Source: Hyphococcus aureus (GTDB lineage: Bacteria; Pseudomonadota; Alphaproteobacteria; Caulobacterales; Parvularculaceae). From it: a DNA stretch of 64,000 nucleotides. The notes below the pieces were generated by a model. It made no database searches. It was not told where the DNA came from and saw only the letters and a list, made by a program, of their open reading frames with translations. A program made the position numbers and the translations under genes. Positions 40,199 to 47,434 of the stretch are shown here, in pieces (positions within the stretch are counted from its first letter, which is position 1; the number at the start of each line of letters is the position of its first letter). Where the stretch lies: NCBI RefSeq assembly GCF_042643165.1, contig NZ_JBHRSH010000002.1, positions 992,001-1,056,000 on the forward strand, written 5' to 3'.

Positions 40199-40663
40199 TT
40201 ACTCCGCCGGCTCAACCTGAATGTGCCACCACTCTTTTAACGACCGTACGGTCTTGGCGTCCGCGAAGGCGCACAAGAACACGCCGTCAAGCTCGATCGC
40301 ATTCTCACCGGAAGCGCTGGAGAACGCCGCATGCCATTGCGCCAGGCACGTATCGTCGTAGCAGGTCAAAATCTCATACGTAAAACGAACATCGCGCTGA
40401 TCGGCGGTGACGCCGGACCAATATTCTTCAATCGCGGCCCGCCCCACCATCGCGTCATCAAAGGGCGATTCCTGATAGGTGGCGTCGTCAGTGAAAAGCG
40501 CGCCGGCCTTTTCCGCATCGCGCATCTCCCACGCTTCTTTGTAGCCATCGAGCCAAGCGGCGAAATCCTGCGTCGACATTTCAGCCGAGGCCGGCTGCGC
40601 CACGAAGCACAAGACCGCCGCAATGGCGGCGTTTCGCGCTATGTGTTTCATAGTCTTCATCAT
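40199..40663 (-). CDS. Secreted NTF2-like (SnoaL/DUF4440-type) protein
   Basis: This 154-residue protein has a signal peptide (RNAAIAAVLCFVAQPASA, then EMST). The mature part has an NTF2-like cone fold: DFAAWLDGYKEAWEMRDAEK, AGALFTDDATYQESPFDDAM and a C-terminal strand pair around DGVFLCAFADAKTVRSLKEW. Two Cys pairs are possible. This fold is used by varied enzymes and binding proteins; no catalytic set can be named. It lies 34 bases downstream of nuoE and 7 bases before the next start, inside the nuo operon. Confidence 0.72.
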   Translation of the reverse strand: MMKTMKHIARNAAIAAVLCFVAQPASAEMSTQDFAAWLDGYKEAWEMRDAEKAGALFTDDATYQESPFDDAMVGRAAIEEYWSGVTADQRDVRFTYEILTCYDDTCLAQWHAAFSSASGENAIELDGVFLCAFADAKTVRSLKEWWHIQVEPAE

Positions 40664-40697
40664 TTCACCTCAAGCGTTTCGGGCCTGTCAGCGGCGC

Positions 40698-41378
40698 TTA
40701 CTCCGCCGGTTCTTTCGGCGCGGAATTCGGAATCTCTTTCAATGGCTGTGCGTAAGAACCGTCATAGAGGGACGGATCGGTGAGCGAGGTATTGTCGCCT
40801 TCCGGATCGGATGTGTGGCGGTTCGGATGCTGTGTCCCGATTTTCACTTCTTCGCCGCGAGCGAGTTTCGCCAGCAGGTCTTCGAGAATTTCCGGCGTCA
40901 GGTCTTCGTAGTAATGATCGCCATGTTTGGTTGAAATCTGGACCATTGGCGCGTTGGCGCACGCGCCGAGGCATTCGACTTCAAGCCAGGAAAACTTGCC
41001 GTCCGCCGAAACATGGCCTTCTTCGCCAATCACCTTTTTGCAGGTTTCGCGCAGGCCGTCAGAGCCGCGCAGCATGCACGGCGTCGTGCCGCAGACCTGA
41101 ACATAAAACTCACCGGCGGGCGCGAGGTTGAACATCGTGTAGAAGGTCGCGACCTCATAGACGCGGATGTAAGGCATCTCCAGCTGGCGGGCGATCGTCT
41201 CCATCATCGGGATCGAGCACCAGCCCTCCTGCTTCTGGCCGCGCCACAGGAACGGGATCACGCAGGAGGCCTGGCGGCCTTCCGGATATTTCTTCATCTG
41301 CGCGTCGCACCAGGCCTTGTTCTCTGGCGTCCATCCAAAGGACGCGGGCTGGTCTTTCGCGGGACGGCGGCTCGCCAT
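40698..41378 (-). CDS. nuoE: NADH-quinone oxidoreductase subunit E
   Basis: This 226-residue subunit carries the 2Fe-2S cluster N1a. The four ligands are in CGTTPCMLRG and CLGACANAPM. The N-terminal helical part (WCDAQMKKYPEGRQASCVIP, QLEMPYIRVYEVATFYTMF) is typical. A C-terminal tail of about 50 residues (Pro, Asp, Ser-rich) extends beyond the core fold, as in some alphaproteobacteria. The ATG at 41378 follows GGAGAA. The 455-base gap upstream makes a separate promoter for nuoE onwards possible. Confidence 0.95.
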   Translation of the reverse strand: MASRRPAKDQPASFGWTPENKAWCDAQMKKYPEGRQASCVIPFLWRGQKQEGWCSIPMMETIARQLEMPYIRVYEVATFYTMFNLAPAGEFYVQVCGTTPCMLRGSDGLRETCKKVIGEEGHVSADGKFSWLEVECLGACANAPMVQISTKHGDHYYEDLTPEILEDLLAKLARGEEVKIGTQHPNRHTSDPEGDNTSLTDPSLYDGSYAQPLKEIPNSAPKEPAE

Positions 41379-41833
41379 GGGCGGTTCTCCTAAAGGGTCG
41401 GCAAATCTGGTGTCTTCGCTCCGGGGACACATAACTGATTGGCCGCAAAACAAAAGGGCTTACGGCGTCGCGGATGCCTGTTTCCGCGCGGTTTGGGATG
41501 GTCGTCGGCGCGGCCCGCGCCATTCTTCACCCGCGTAATTGCTGGCGTTGCGGTTGATGTGGCGCCATTTGACATATCCTGCTCCGTCATACTCTTTACC
41601 GGCTCGCCGCCGCTCGTTTGCCCCGGACGCGATCCGGGTTCCACGGCATCGATTGACTGCCTGAACCCTTATCCTGAAGCGCGAGGGCAAGTGACGGAGC
41701 GACTATAAATCAGGACCGGAACCGGTGGATAACTCTTCACCAAACCTCAAAAAACCGCCCGAATTCAACAGATTTGAGGTATTTTTCGCCATTGACGGGT
41801 GGCTTCCCTTGCCCGGTTTACGGGGGCGAAGGC
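41379..41833. other. Intergenic gap with palindromes, no clear gene
   Basis: These 455 bases between the CxxC protein gene and nuoE hold overlapping frames that match no family and lack convincing starts. They include a CCCGGA-N5-TCCGGG palindrome (41622-41638) and an inverted pair ACCTCAAA (41744-41751) and TTTGAGGT (41773-41780), followed by ATTTTT on the plus strand. The nuoE promoter and an intergenic repeat are the likely contents. Confidence 0.5.
41622..41638. repeat. Palindrome of the CCCGGA-N5-TCCGGG type
   Basis: CCCGGACGCGATCCGGG is a hairpin-forming sequence embedded in TGCCCCGGACGCGATCCGGG. Near-identical palindromes recur in intergenic regions of many alphaproteobacterial genomes, so this is probably a copy of a dispersed repeat. 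Only one copy is visible in the window. Confidence 0.45.
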
Positions 41834-42100
41834 CTATTCCAGCTCAATTTCATTGAGGGCCGCCGCGTCCTCAAAACAGCCGAGGCAGATGACCCCGATA
41901 TTATCCGGTCCGAGGGCGTCAAATTCCTCTTGGGAGAGGCTATTGCACTGATCGCAGACCGCATCCCAGACGCCGTCCGGCCCCCGGCTCCACCAGAAGC
42001 CTTTCGGCTCGCCCTCGCGGATCGACTCAATGATATGCACGCAGACAAAGGTCTGGGGCTGTTCGCCATGGGTGCCGCAGGTGACGGATGGGACTTTCAT
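41834..42100 (-). CDS. Small Cys-rich (zinc-ribbon-like) protein
   Basis: This 88-residue cytoplasmic protein carries six Cys and two His in zinc-binding spacing: TCGTHGEQPQTFVCVHI, AVCDQCN and ICLGCFEDA. The middle GEPKGFWWSRGPDGVWDAVC is conserved in a family of small uncharacterised proteins I recall from other proteobacteria. It is likely structurally zinc-bound; its function is unknown. The start is the ATG at 42100 (MKVPSVTCG). It lies between nuoE and a foreign-looking coiled-coil gene. Confidence 0.7.
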   Translation of the reverse strand: MKVPSVTCGTHGEQPQTFVCVHIIESIREGEPKGFWWSRGPDGVWDAVCDQCNSLSQEEFDALGPDNIGVICLGCFEDAAALNEIELE

Positions 42101-42113
42101 GACATTGCATTCA

Positions 42114-42135
42114 GTAGGGTGGGCTTCAGCCCGCC
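42114..42135. repeat. REP-like palindrome
   Basis: GTAGGGTGGGCTTCAGCCCGCC forms a tight hairpin (GGTGGGC / GCCCGCC with loop TTCA). The GTAGGGTGGGCTTCAGCCC core matches a repetitive extragenic palindrome pattern known from several proteobacteria. It lies just upstream of the CxxC protein gene and next to an AT-rich coiled-coil gene, which suggests past insertion here. No transposase is nearby. Confidence 0.45.
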
Positions 42136-42181
42136 ATGGGAACAATCAGCATGCATAGTTTTGGCGGACTAAAGGCCCGCT

Positions 42182-42451
42182 CTACTCACAATCATCAAGA
42201 AGCTCATCCACTTCCTTTTGAAGCTCTTTTATCATTGTCCGGTTATCATGAATTTCTTGAGTAAGAAGACTGAGCTGTTTAGTCACCATGTCCATTACCA
42301 CATTTAAACGCAATATATACGTCAACAGTAACTGATCAGACTTTGTGTAATCGTGCTCTTCTCGTGCTTTGGACACCGCCAAATCCCCTCTTTCTATGAG
42401 AGGTAACAAGTCTGCAATTTCTTGGCGCAATTGTTCCTTGTCGCTATCCAA
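42182..42451 (-). CDS. AT-rich coiled-coil protein inside the nuo cluster
   Basis: This 89-residue protein is nearly all helical and charged: KEQLRQEIADLLPLIERGDL, then DQLLLTYILRLNVVMDMVTK and LLTQEIHDNRTMIKELQKEV, with heptads of Leu, Ile and Val. No family is recognised. Its GC content is about 41% by hand count, far below its neighbours, suggesting recent transfer. The TTG at 42451 (after GAGGAGAG) is favoured over a GTG at 42487 that would overlap nuoD. It lies directly after nuoD, with a palindromic repeat just beyond its 3' end. Confidence 0.6.
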   Translation of the reverse strand: MDSDKEQLRQEIADLLPLIERGDLAVSKAREEHDYTKSDQLLLTYILRLNVVMDMVTKQLSLLTQEIHDNRTMIKELQKEVDELLDDCE

Positions 42452-42470
42452 ATTTCTCTCCTCGATTATC

Positions 42471-43691
42471 TCATCGATCAATCTCACCGAACACGATGTC
42501 GAGCGAGCCTAGGATCGCCGAGACGTCCGCCAGCATGTGGCCGCGATTGATCCAGTCCATGGCCTGCAGATGCGGATAGCCCGGCGCGCGGATTTTGCAG
42601 CGATAGGGTTTGTTGGAGCCGTCGGAGACGAGATAGACGCCGAACTCGCCCTTGGGGGCCTCGACCGCCGTGTAGACTTCGCCCGCCGGCACATGGAAGC
42701 CTTCCGTATAGAGCTTAAAGTGATGAATGAGGGATTCCATGTTCCCTTTCATCTTCTCGCGCTTGGGCGGCGCGACCTTGCCGTCCGTGGTCATGACCGG
42801 GCCCGGCGTTTCGCGCAGCTTCGCAATCGCCTGTTTCATGATGTGGACGGACTGATACATCTCCTCCATGCGGCAGAGATAGCGGTCATAACAATCGCCG
42901 TTTTTGCCGATGGGAATTTTGAAGTCATATTCGTCATAGGACTCGTAAGGCTGCGCCCGGCGCAAATCCCACTGAATGCCGGAACCGCGCACCATCACGC
43001 CGGAAAAGCCCCACTGGAACGCTTCTTCCTGCGTCACCACGCCGATATCCACATTGCGCTGTTTGAAGATGCGGTTGTCGGTGATGAGGGTTTCGATGTC
43101 CTTCATCTTTTGCGGGAACTGATCGCACCATGCGTCGATGTCGTTGATCAGCTCTTCGGGCAAGTCCTGATGAACGCCGCCCACGCGGAAATAAGCCGCG
43201 TGCATGCGCGAGCCCGACGCGCGCTCATAAAAGATCATGAGTTTTTCGCGCTCTTCAAAACCCCAGATCGGCGGCGTCAGCGCGCCCACATCGAGCGCCT
43301 GCGTCGTGACATTCAGAATATGCGAGAGGATGCGGCCAATCTCGGAGAACAGGACGCGGATATGCTGCGCGCGTTTAGGCACTTCCAGCCCAAGCAGCTT
43401 TTCCGCCGCCATGCAGAACGCATGTTCCTGGTTCATGGGCGCAACGTAATCGAGGCGGTCGAAATACGGGATCGCCTGAAGATAGGTCTTGTATTCGATC
43501 AGCTTTTCAGTGCCGCGATGCAACAGCCCGATATGCGGGTCGACGCGCTCCACGATCTCGCCGTCAAGCTCCAGCACGAGGCGCAAAACGCCGTGCGCCG
43601 CCGGATGCTGCGGCCCGAAATTGATCGTGAAGTTACGTTCCGACGAAGCGTCGGAGGTCGAATCTTCGGGGGCTATATGTCCGTCAGCCAT
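42471..43691 (-). CDS. nuoD: NADH-quinone oxidoreductase subunit D
   Basis: This 406-residue subunit (49-kDa homologue) lines the quinone-binding site. Recognisable parts are FGPQHPAAHGVLRLVLELDG with the quinone-ligand His, EHAFCMAAEKLLGLEVPKRA, GSGIQWDLRRAQPYESYDEY and the C-terminal CKIRAPGYPHLQAMDWINRG plus DIVFGEIDR. It is separate from NuoC (not fused as in E. coli). The start overlaps the GFA gene stop by 8 bases. Confidence 0.96.
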   Translation of the reverse strand: MADGHIAPEDSTSDASSERNFTINFGPQHPAAHGVLRLVLELDGEIVERVDPHIGLLHRGTEKLIEYKTYLQAIPYFDRLDYVAPMNQEHAFCMAAEKLLGLEVPKRAQHIRVLFSEIGRILSHILNVTTQALDVGALTPPIWGFEEREKLMIFYERASGSRMHAAYFRVGGVHQDLPEELINDIDAWCDQFPQKMKDIETLITDNRIFKQRNVDIGVVTQEEAFQWGFSGVMVRGSGIQWDLRRAQPYESYDEYDFKIPIGKNGDCYDRYLCRMEEMYQSVHIMKQAIAKLRETPGPVMTTDGKVAPPKREKMKGNMESLIHHFKLYTEGFHVPAGEVYTAVEAPKGEFGVYLVSDGSNKPYRCKIRAPGYPHLQAMDWINRGHMLADVSAILGSLDIVFGEIDR

Positions 43692-44127
43692 TCTCGTTTT
43701 CCTGTCCGCCGGCGAACATTTCCATTGTCTGCTGGCCGGTTAGTTTCTTCCTGTCGCCGGCAAAGGCGTAATAATCGGGTTTTTCATCGATGAAGATTTC
43801 CATCGTGAAGTTCGCGTCCGACAGATCATCGAGCGCGCCGGCGTGAACGCTGTGATGCGAACCGTCGCGCAGGCGGTAAAAAAGATTGGAGCCGCAGTTT
43901 TTGCAAAACAGGCGCTCAGCCCAGTCCGAAGACGCATAGACGCCAAGCTGGCGGTCATCTTCAATCACCGGCGCGGCGGTGAGATTGACCGCCATCAACG
44001 GCCCGCCGATGCGGCGCTGGCACATGCTGCAATGACAGGCGTCCACATGCATGCCGTCCTGCTCGATTTTCGGCGCCGCCTTGAATTTCACCGCGCCGCA
44101 CTGGCACTTTCCGGTCCGCTCCGCCAT
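43684..44127 (-). CDS. GFA-family zinc protein
   Basis: This 147-residue protein has the glutathione-dependent formaldehyde-activating (Gfa) fold, with zinc ligands in KCQCGAVKF, ACHCSMCQRRIGGPLMAVNL and FCKNCGSNLFYR. True Gfa reaction is debated and most members have unknown substrates. It lies between nuoC and nuoD, starting 3 bases after nuoC and overlapping nuoD by 8 bases, so it is translated with complex I genes. A role in complex I assembly or in thiol metabolism is only inferred from position. Confidence 0.85.
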   Translation of the reverse strand: MAERTGKCQCGAVKFKAAPKIEQDGMHVDACHCSMCQRRIGGPLMAVNLTAAPVIEDDRQLGVYASSDWAERLFCKNCGSNLFYRLRDGSHHSVHAGALDDLSDANFTMEIFIDEKPDYYAFAGDRKKLTGQQTMEMFAGGQENENG

Positions 44128-44130
44128 GAT

Positions 44131-44742
44131 CTATTCCTTCTTGGCTTCCGCTTTCTCGTCGCCCGGCAGCACATATTGAGCGCCTTCCCATGGGGACAGG
44201 TAATCGAAATTGCGGAACTCCTGAACCAGCTTCACCGGCTCATAGACAACGCGTTTTTGTTCGTCGTCATAGCGGACTTCCACATTGCCGGTCAGCGGGA
44301 AGTCTTTGCGAAGCGGGTAACCTTCAAAGCCGTAATCGGTGAGGATGCGGCGAAGGTCCGGATGGCCGGAGAAGACGACGCCATACATGTCGAACGCCTC
44401 GCGCTCGAACCAGTCCGCGCAGGGATAGACGTCGGTGATCGTCGGAATGGTTTCATCCTCGCCGATTTGCGCTTTCACCCGGATGCGGGCGTTATTGTGC
44501 ATCGACAGGAGATGATAGACGACGTCGAAACGCTTGGCGCGCTGGGGATAGTCCACCGCCGTCAGGTCGATCATCACCAGAAATTTCGCCAGCGGATCGT
44601 CGCGCAGAAACTGCATCACATGCACGATGCGGTCGGCGCGCACCTCAATCGTCAGCTCGCCATATTCCACCCGCCAGGTGCGGATGTCGGCGTCTATGGT
44701 CGCGGCGATATGTTCGCCCAGTTCTTTCAGTTCTTCAGACAT
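44131..44742 (-). CDS. nuoC: NADH-quinone oxidoreductase subunit C
   Basis: This 203-residue subunit (30-kDa homologue) stabilises the quinone module. Motifs are LRDDPLAKFLVMIDLTAVDY, VYHLLSMHNNARIRVKAQI, PTITDVYPCADWFEREAFDM and HPDLRRILTDYGFEGYPLRK. It is unfused from NuoD. A C-terminal acidic/Lys-rich tail (GDEKAEAKKE) is present. It is coupled to a 67-residue membrane protein (gap of 3 bases) and to the GFA gene (gap of 3 bases). Confidence 0.96.
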   Translation of the reverse strand: MSEELKELGEHIAATIDADIRTWRVEYGELTIEVRADRIVHVMQFLRDDPLAKFLVMIDLTAVDYPQRAKRFDVVYHLLSMHNNARIRVKAQIGEDETIPTITDVYPCADWFEREAFDMYGVVFSGHPDLRRILTDYGFEGYPLRKDFPLTGNVEVRYDDEQKRVVYEPVKLVQEFRNFDYLSPWEGAQYVLPGDEKAEAKKE

Positions 44743-44745
44743 CGA

Positions 44746-44949
44746 TTACTCTGGCTTGTTTCGAGACCCAGCTTTGAGAACAAGAAATATGACGGCGATT
44801 AAGAGCGTCACTACGGAAAATGCAGTAATTACAGGGATTACGTTGGCCTCAACTACATCAAAATAGCCCAAGGCAAACATGGCAGGCGCAAGCACGAGGA
44901 GAAGGAATGCCAGTCCATAGTTCCGTATCCTGTTCTTCTCCTGCATCAT
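44746..44949 (-). CDS. Small two-helix membrane protein between nuoB and nuoC
   Basis: This 67-residue protein has a short basic N-terminus (MQEKNRIRNYG) and two helices: LAFLLLVLAPAMFALGYF and VIPVITAFSVVTLLIAVIFL, then VLKAGSRNKPE. The neighbourhood is lower in GC than nuoB and nuoC. No family is recognised. It starts 4 bases after nuoB with GAGG upstream and ends 3 bases before nuoC, so it is firmly part of the operon transcript. Confidence 0.6.
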   Translation of the reverse strand: MMQEKNRIRNYGLAFLLLVLAPAMFALGYFDVVEANVIPVITAFSVVTLLIAVIFLVLKAGSRNKPE

Positions 44950-44953
44950 TTCG

Positions 44954-45523
44954 CTACCTCACAATCGAGCCTTCACGGCGGATTTTCTTCTGCAATTGCA
45001 GGATGCCATAGACCAGCGCTTCCGCCGTCGGGGGACAGCCCGGCACATAAATGTCGACGGGAACGATGCGGTCGCAGCCGCGCACCACCGCATAGGAATA
45101 GTGGTAATAGCCCCCACCGTTTGCACATGAGCCCATGGAGATGACGTAACGCGGGTTCGGCATCTGGTCGTAAACCTTGCGCAGCGCCGGGGCCATCTTG
45201 TTGGTCAGCGTGCCCGCAACGATCATCACGTCCGACTGGCGCGGGGATGCGCGCGGCGCGAAGCCGAAACGCTCCACATCGTAGCGCGGCATCGACGCCT
45301 GCATCATTTCAACGGCGCAGCAGGCGAGACCGAAGGTCATCCACATGAGCGAGCCCGTGCGCGCCCAGTTGATCAGCGCATCCGCCGGCGCCGTGATGAA
45401 GCCGCGATCGGCAAGCTGGTCGGAAAGCTCGCCAAAGAACGGGTCCTTCGCGTCCGGGTTATAGCCCGGCGCGCCGACGCGCGCCGCCGTACCGTAAGGA
45501 AGTTTGGATTGGTCTAGCGCCAT
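44954..45523 (-). CDS. nuoB: NADH-quinone oxidoreductase subunit B
   Basis: This 189-residue subunit (PSST homologue) carries cluster N2, the last Fe-S site before quinone. Ligands are in TFGLACCAVEMMQASMPRYD (adjacent Cys pair), then GSCANGGGYYHYSYAVVRGC and PGCPPTAEALVYGILQLQ. The ATG at 45523 (MALDQSKLP) overlaps the nuoA stop by 10 bases; the longer frame to 45544 is inside nuoA. A strong GGAGCGCTGG ribosome site supports this start. Confidence 0.96.
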   Translation of the reverse strand: MALDQSKLPYGTAARVGAPGYNPDAKDPFFGELSDQLADRGFITAPADALINWARTGSLMWMTFGLACCAVEMMQASMPRYDVERFGFAPRASPRQSDVMIVAGTLTNKMAPALRKVYDQMPNPRYVISMGSCANGGGYYHYSYAVVRGCDRIVPVDIYVPGCPPTAEALVYGILQLQKKIRREGSIVR

Positions 45524-45909
45524 TCCAGCGCTCCTTTCTTCCACTCATACAAAAAGCCGACGGCGAAGACGGCGATAAAGACGAACATCGACCAGAAGGC
45601 GAAAAGCTGGAAATCGCGGTCGGCGCCCAGTTCCGGATTGAACAGGGTCACCGCCCAGGGGAACAGAAACGCCACGTCGAGATCGACAATGATGAACAGG
45701 ATCGCGACGATGTAGAACTGCACGTCGAATTTCATCCGCGCGTCATCGAAGGCGTTGAAGCCGCATTCATAGGTGGAGTTCTTTTCCGGGTCGGGGTCGT
45801 TGGGCGCGATGATCGCCGGGGCCACAAGGAAGCCCAGCGCCAGCGCCACTGAAATCCCGAAGAAGACAATGATGGGTAGCCAGTCGAGCAAAAAGTCGGC
45901 GGTCGCCAA
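45514..45909 (-). CDS. nuoA: NADH-quinone oxidoreductase subunit A
   Basis: This 131-residue three-helix subunit closes the quinone module at the membrane. Conserved parts are LPIIVFFGISVALALGFLVA, STYECGFNAFDDARMKFDVQ (the Cys-loop) and YIVAILFIIVDLDVAFLFPW. The TTG at 45909, 7 bases after GGAG, is preferred over longer frames. It heads the nuo cluster; the 206 bases up to the next gene (46116) must contain its promoter. Confidence 0.94.
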   Translation of the reverse strand: MATADFLLDWLPIIVFFGISVALALGFLVAPAIIAPNDPDPEKNSTYECGFNAFDDARMKFDVQFYIVAILFIIVDLDVAFLFPWAVTLFNPELGADRDFQLFAFWSMFVFIAVFAVGFLYEWKKGALEWR

Positions 45910-46115
45910 GGGACATCTCCTAGAAAGGTCACAGGCCATGCGCCCAAGGTGAATGCTGGCGCAGACTCGGGGCGGAACCTAGAAAGGTGCGTCGCCAAAG
46001 GCAACGCGAATCCGAGGGTTTTCCGGCCTTTGGGACAGAAATGAGACGGAAAACCGCAGCATCGCCGCGTCCCTTGCGAAACGCTTTCCAGGCGAATCCG
46101 GCGCTGGCGCAGCGA

Positions 46116-46688
46116 TCAGGGTTTTGGCGACGCCGGACGCGCCTCGCCTCGGTCTATGACGAACCAGTCGCCGCCCTTATAGCGCCGCTCGATCATCCAG
46201 TCATATCCCGCGCCGTCGGGCAACAGCGTGGTCTTTGTTCTCGCGTCAAACGACCCGAACCGGTCGGTCCCGGAAAAGCTTGTGCTGTAGCCGGTTTCAT
46301 CGAATTTGACGTCTTGCGACGTGGCCGACCAGGTCGATGATCCTGCCGCAAAAAAATGCTGATCCATCTTGGCCTTTGCGGGATTGTAGGTCCGGATTAC
46401 CTGGCCGAAGAACTTCCCGCTCTCCGCTTCATACCAGTCGGCCTTGATCCCGAGACCGTCAAAGGTCGGCGACGTCTCCACGACAAAGTACAGCGTGGCG
46501 AGCTCTCCCGGCCCCTTCATGACCGAATTCACCACGTCCCAGCGGCCAATCTCCGGTTCAAAGTGTGATAGTTGGTGGCGCGCGGCCTCCGCTGGCGCAG
46601 GCGCCGCTTCAGCCTTGAGCTCCTGGACCTGCGCTGCGGCGGCCATCACCGCCACCGCAAAAAATCCGTAATCCTTCATGAGCTTCAC
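46116..46688 (-). CDS. Secreted DUF1579-like protein
   Basis: This 190-residue protein has a short N-terminal hydrophobic stretch (DYGFFAVAVMAAAAQVQ) that probably acts as a signal peptide. The mature part has a beta-barrel-like pattern with GRWDVVNSVMKGPGELATLY, FGQVIRTYNPAKAKMDQHFF and YDWMIERRYKGGDWFVIDRG, resembling DUF1579-type lipocalin-like folds. Ligand and function are unknown. It lies 28 bases downstream of the cytochrome c lipoprotein gene and may be co-transcribed with it. Confidence 0.65.
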   Translation of the reverse strand: MKLMKDYGFFAVAVMAAAAQVQELKAEAAPAPAEAARHQLSHFEPEIGRWDVVNSVMKGPGELATLYFVVETSPTFDGLGIKADWYEAESGKFFGQVIRTYNPAKAKMDQHFFAAGSSTWSATSQDVKFDETGYSTSFSGTDRFGSFDARTKTTLLPDGAGYDWMIERRYKGGDWFVIDRGEARPASPKP

Positions 46689-46716
46689 CCCCCGACAGCT
46701 CTGATTTTATTGCTTT

Positions 46717-47286
46717 TTATTCATTTTCCTCAGGGACATCCTCAATCCCTTCAGGAAAATCCCCTTCCTGGCCCTGACGCAGATAATCGTCCCAGTTCTC
46801 CATTTCCCAGAAGCGTTCATCGAGCAGCCCGGCGCGAATCGTTTCCGGAAGGTCTTCAGCGCTCAGGGCCTTCTGGGCGTCGCGGTCAGCGGCGAAGGCG
46901 GCGAGATTGGCGATGTCGTCGGCCGTCAGATAAATGGTGTAGCCAAGCTCAATCGCCTGAAGCTCAATCATCGCCGGGGCGCCGCGCCACATCCGGGCGG
47001 CGAATTCCAGCGGATCGACGGCGGGCCCGCCAATTTCAGCGTCAAGCGCCGGAGCAGCCTTGCCCCCCACGCCGTTGACGGAATGGCAAATGACGCAGCC
47101 TTTTTCCACAAAGAGGGTCCGTCCCAGCATGGGGTCCACATCGCGCTTGACCGCAGGTTTCAGGCTGACTGGCGCGTGCTCTGCGCCATCGGCGGTGGAA
47201 GTCGTATTTTCAGCACCGCAACCTGCGAGCGCTGCAACCGCAGCGATCGCGGCCAGTTTGGCGATAGTTTTCCCCATATCTTTCAT
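46717..47286 (-). CDS. Cytochrome c lipoprotein
   Basis: This 189-residue protein has a lipoprotein signal (LAAIAAVAALAGC, Cys23) and a single c-type heme site CVICH (residues 64-68) in MLGRTLFVEKGCVICHSVNG. The fold is class I, with helix YLTADDIANLAAFAA. A typical distal Met is not in the usual MPxY position; APAMIELQ may supply it. The C-terminal 60 residues are acidic and Trp-rich (LDERFWEMENWDDYLRQGQE). It is periplasmic or inner-membrane-attached and probably carries electrons to an oxidase not in this window. Starts at residue 1 or 4 are both possible. Confidence 0.83.
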   Translation of the reverse strand: MKDMGKTIAKLAAIAAVAALAGCGAENTTSTADGAEHAPVSLKPAVKRDVDPMLGRTLFVEKGCVICHSVNGVGGKAAPALDAEIGGPAVDPLEFAARMWRGAPAMIELQAIELGYTIYLTADDIANLAAFAADRDAQKALSAEDLPETIRAGLLDERFWEMENWDDYLRQGQEGDFPEGIEDVPEENE

Positions 47287-47369
47287 CCCTATATCCCGCT
47301 TGGCCTTATTCTCGCGCCGATTCAGCGAGGCCGCAATGTGGCAAAGATGAAACTCAGGAAACCCGCTCG

Positions 47370-47434
47370 GAGCGCATTCCGAAAAGTGGGAACCGATTTT
47401 CAGGCAAAATACGCGACAAAATCAAAAACTAGAG
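47370..47434. repeat. Alphaproteobacterial interspersed repeat
   Basis: The stretch GAGCGCATTCCGAAAAGTGG...ACCGATTTTCAGG...ATACGCGACAAAATC...AAAACTAGAG closely follows a short palindromic repeat known from Rhizobiales and relatives. It has inner inverted arms (CCGAAAA / TTTTCAGG). The last bases overlap the hutU stop codon (CTA at 47429-47431). Only one copy is visible here, so its repeat nature is from knowledge of other genomes. Confidence 0.55.

Noticed and set aside
41390..41708. Overlapping frames on both strands in the nuoE upstream gap
   Set aside because: No family resemblance, no ribosome sites and composition typical of shadow frames; treated as intergenic.
42537..43793. A 418-codon plus-strand frame opposite nuoD
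   Set aside because: It is a long antisense shadow of nuoD caused by high GC; it has no family features.
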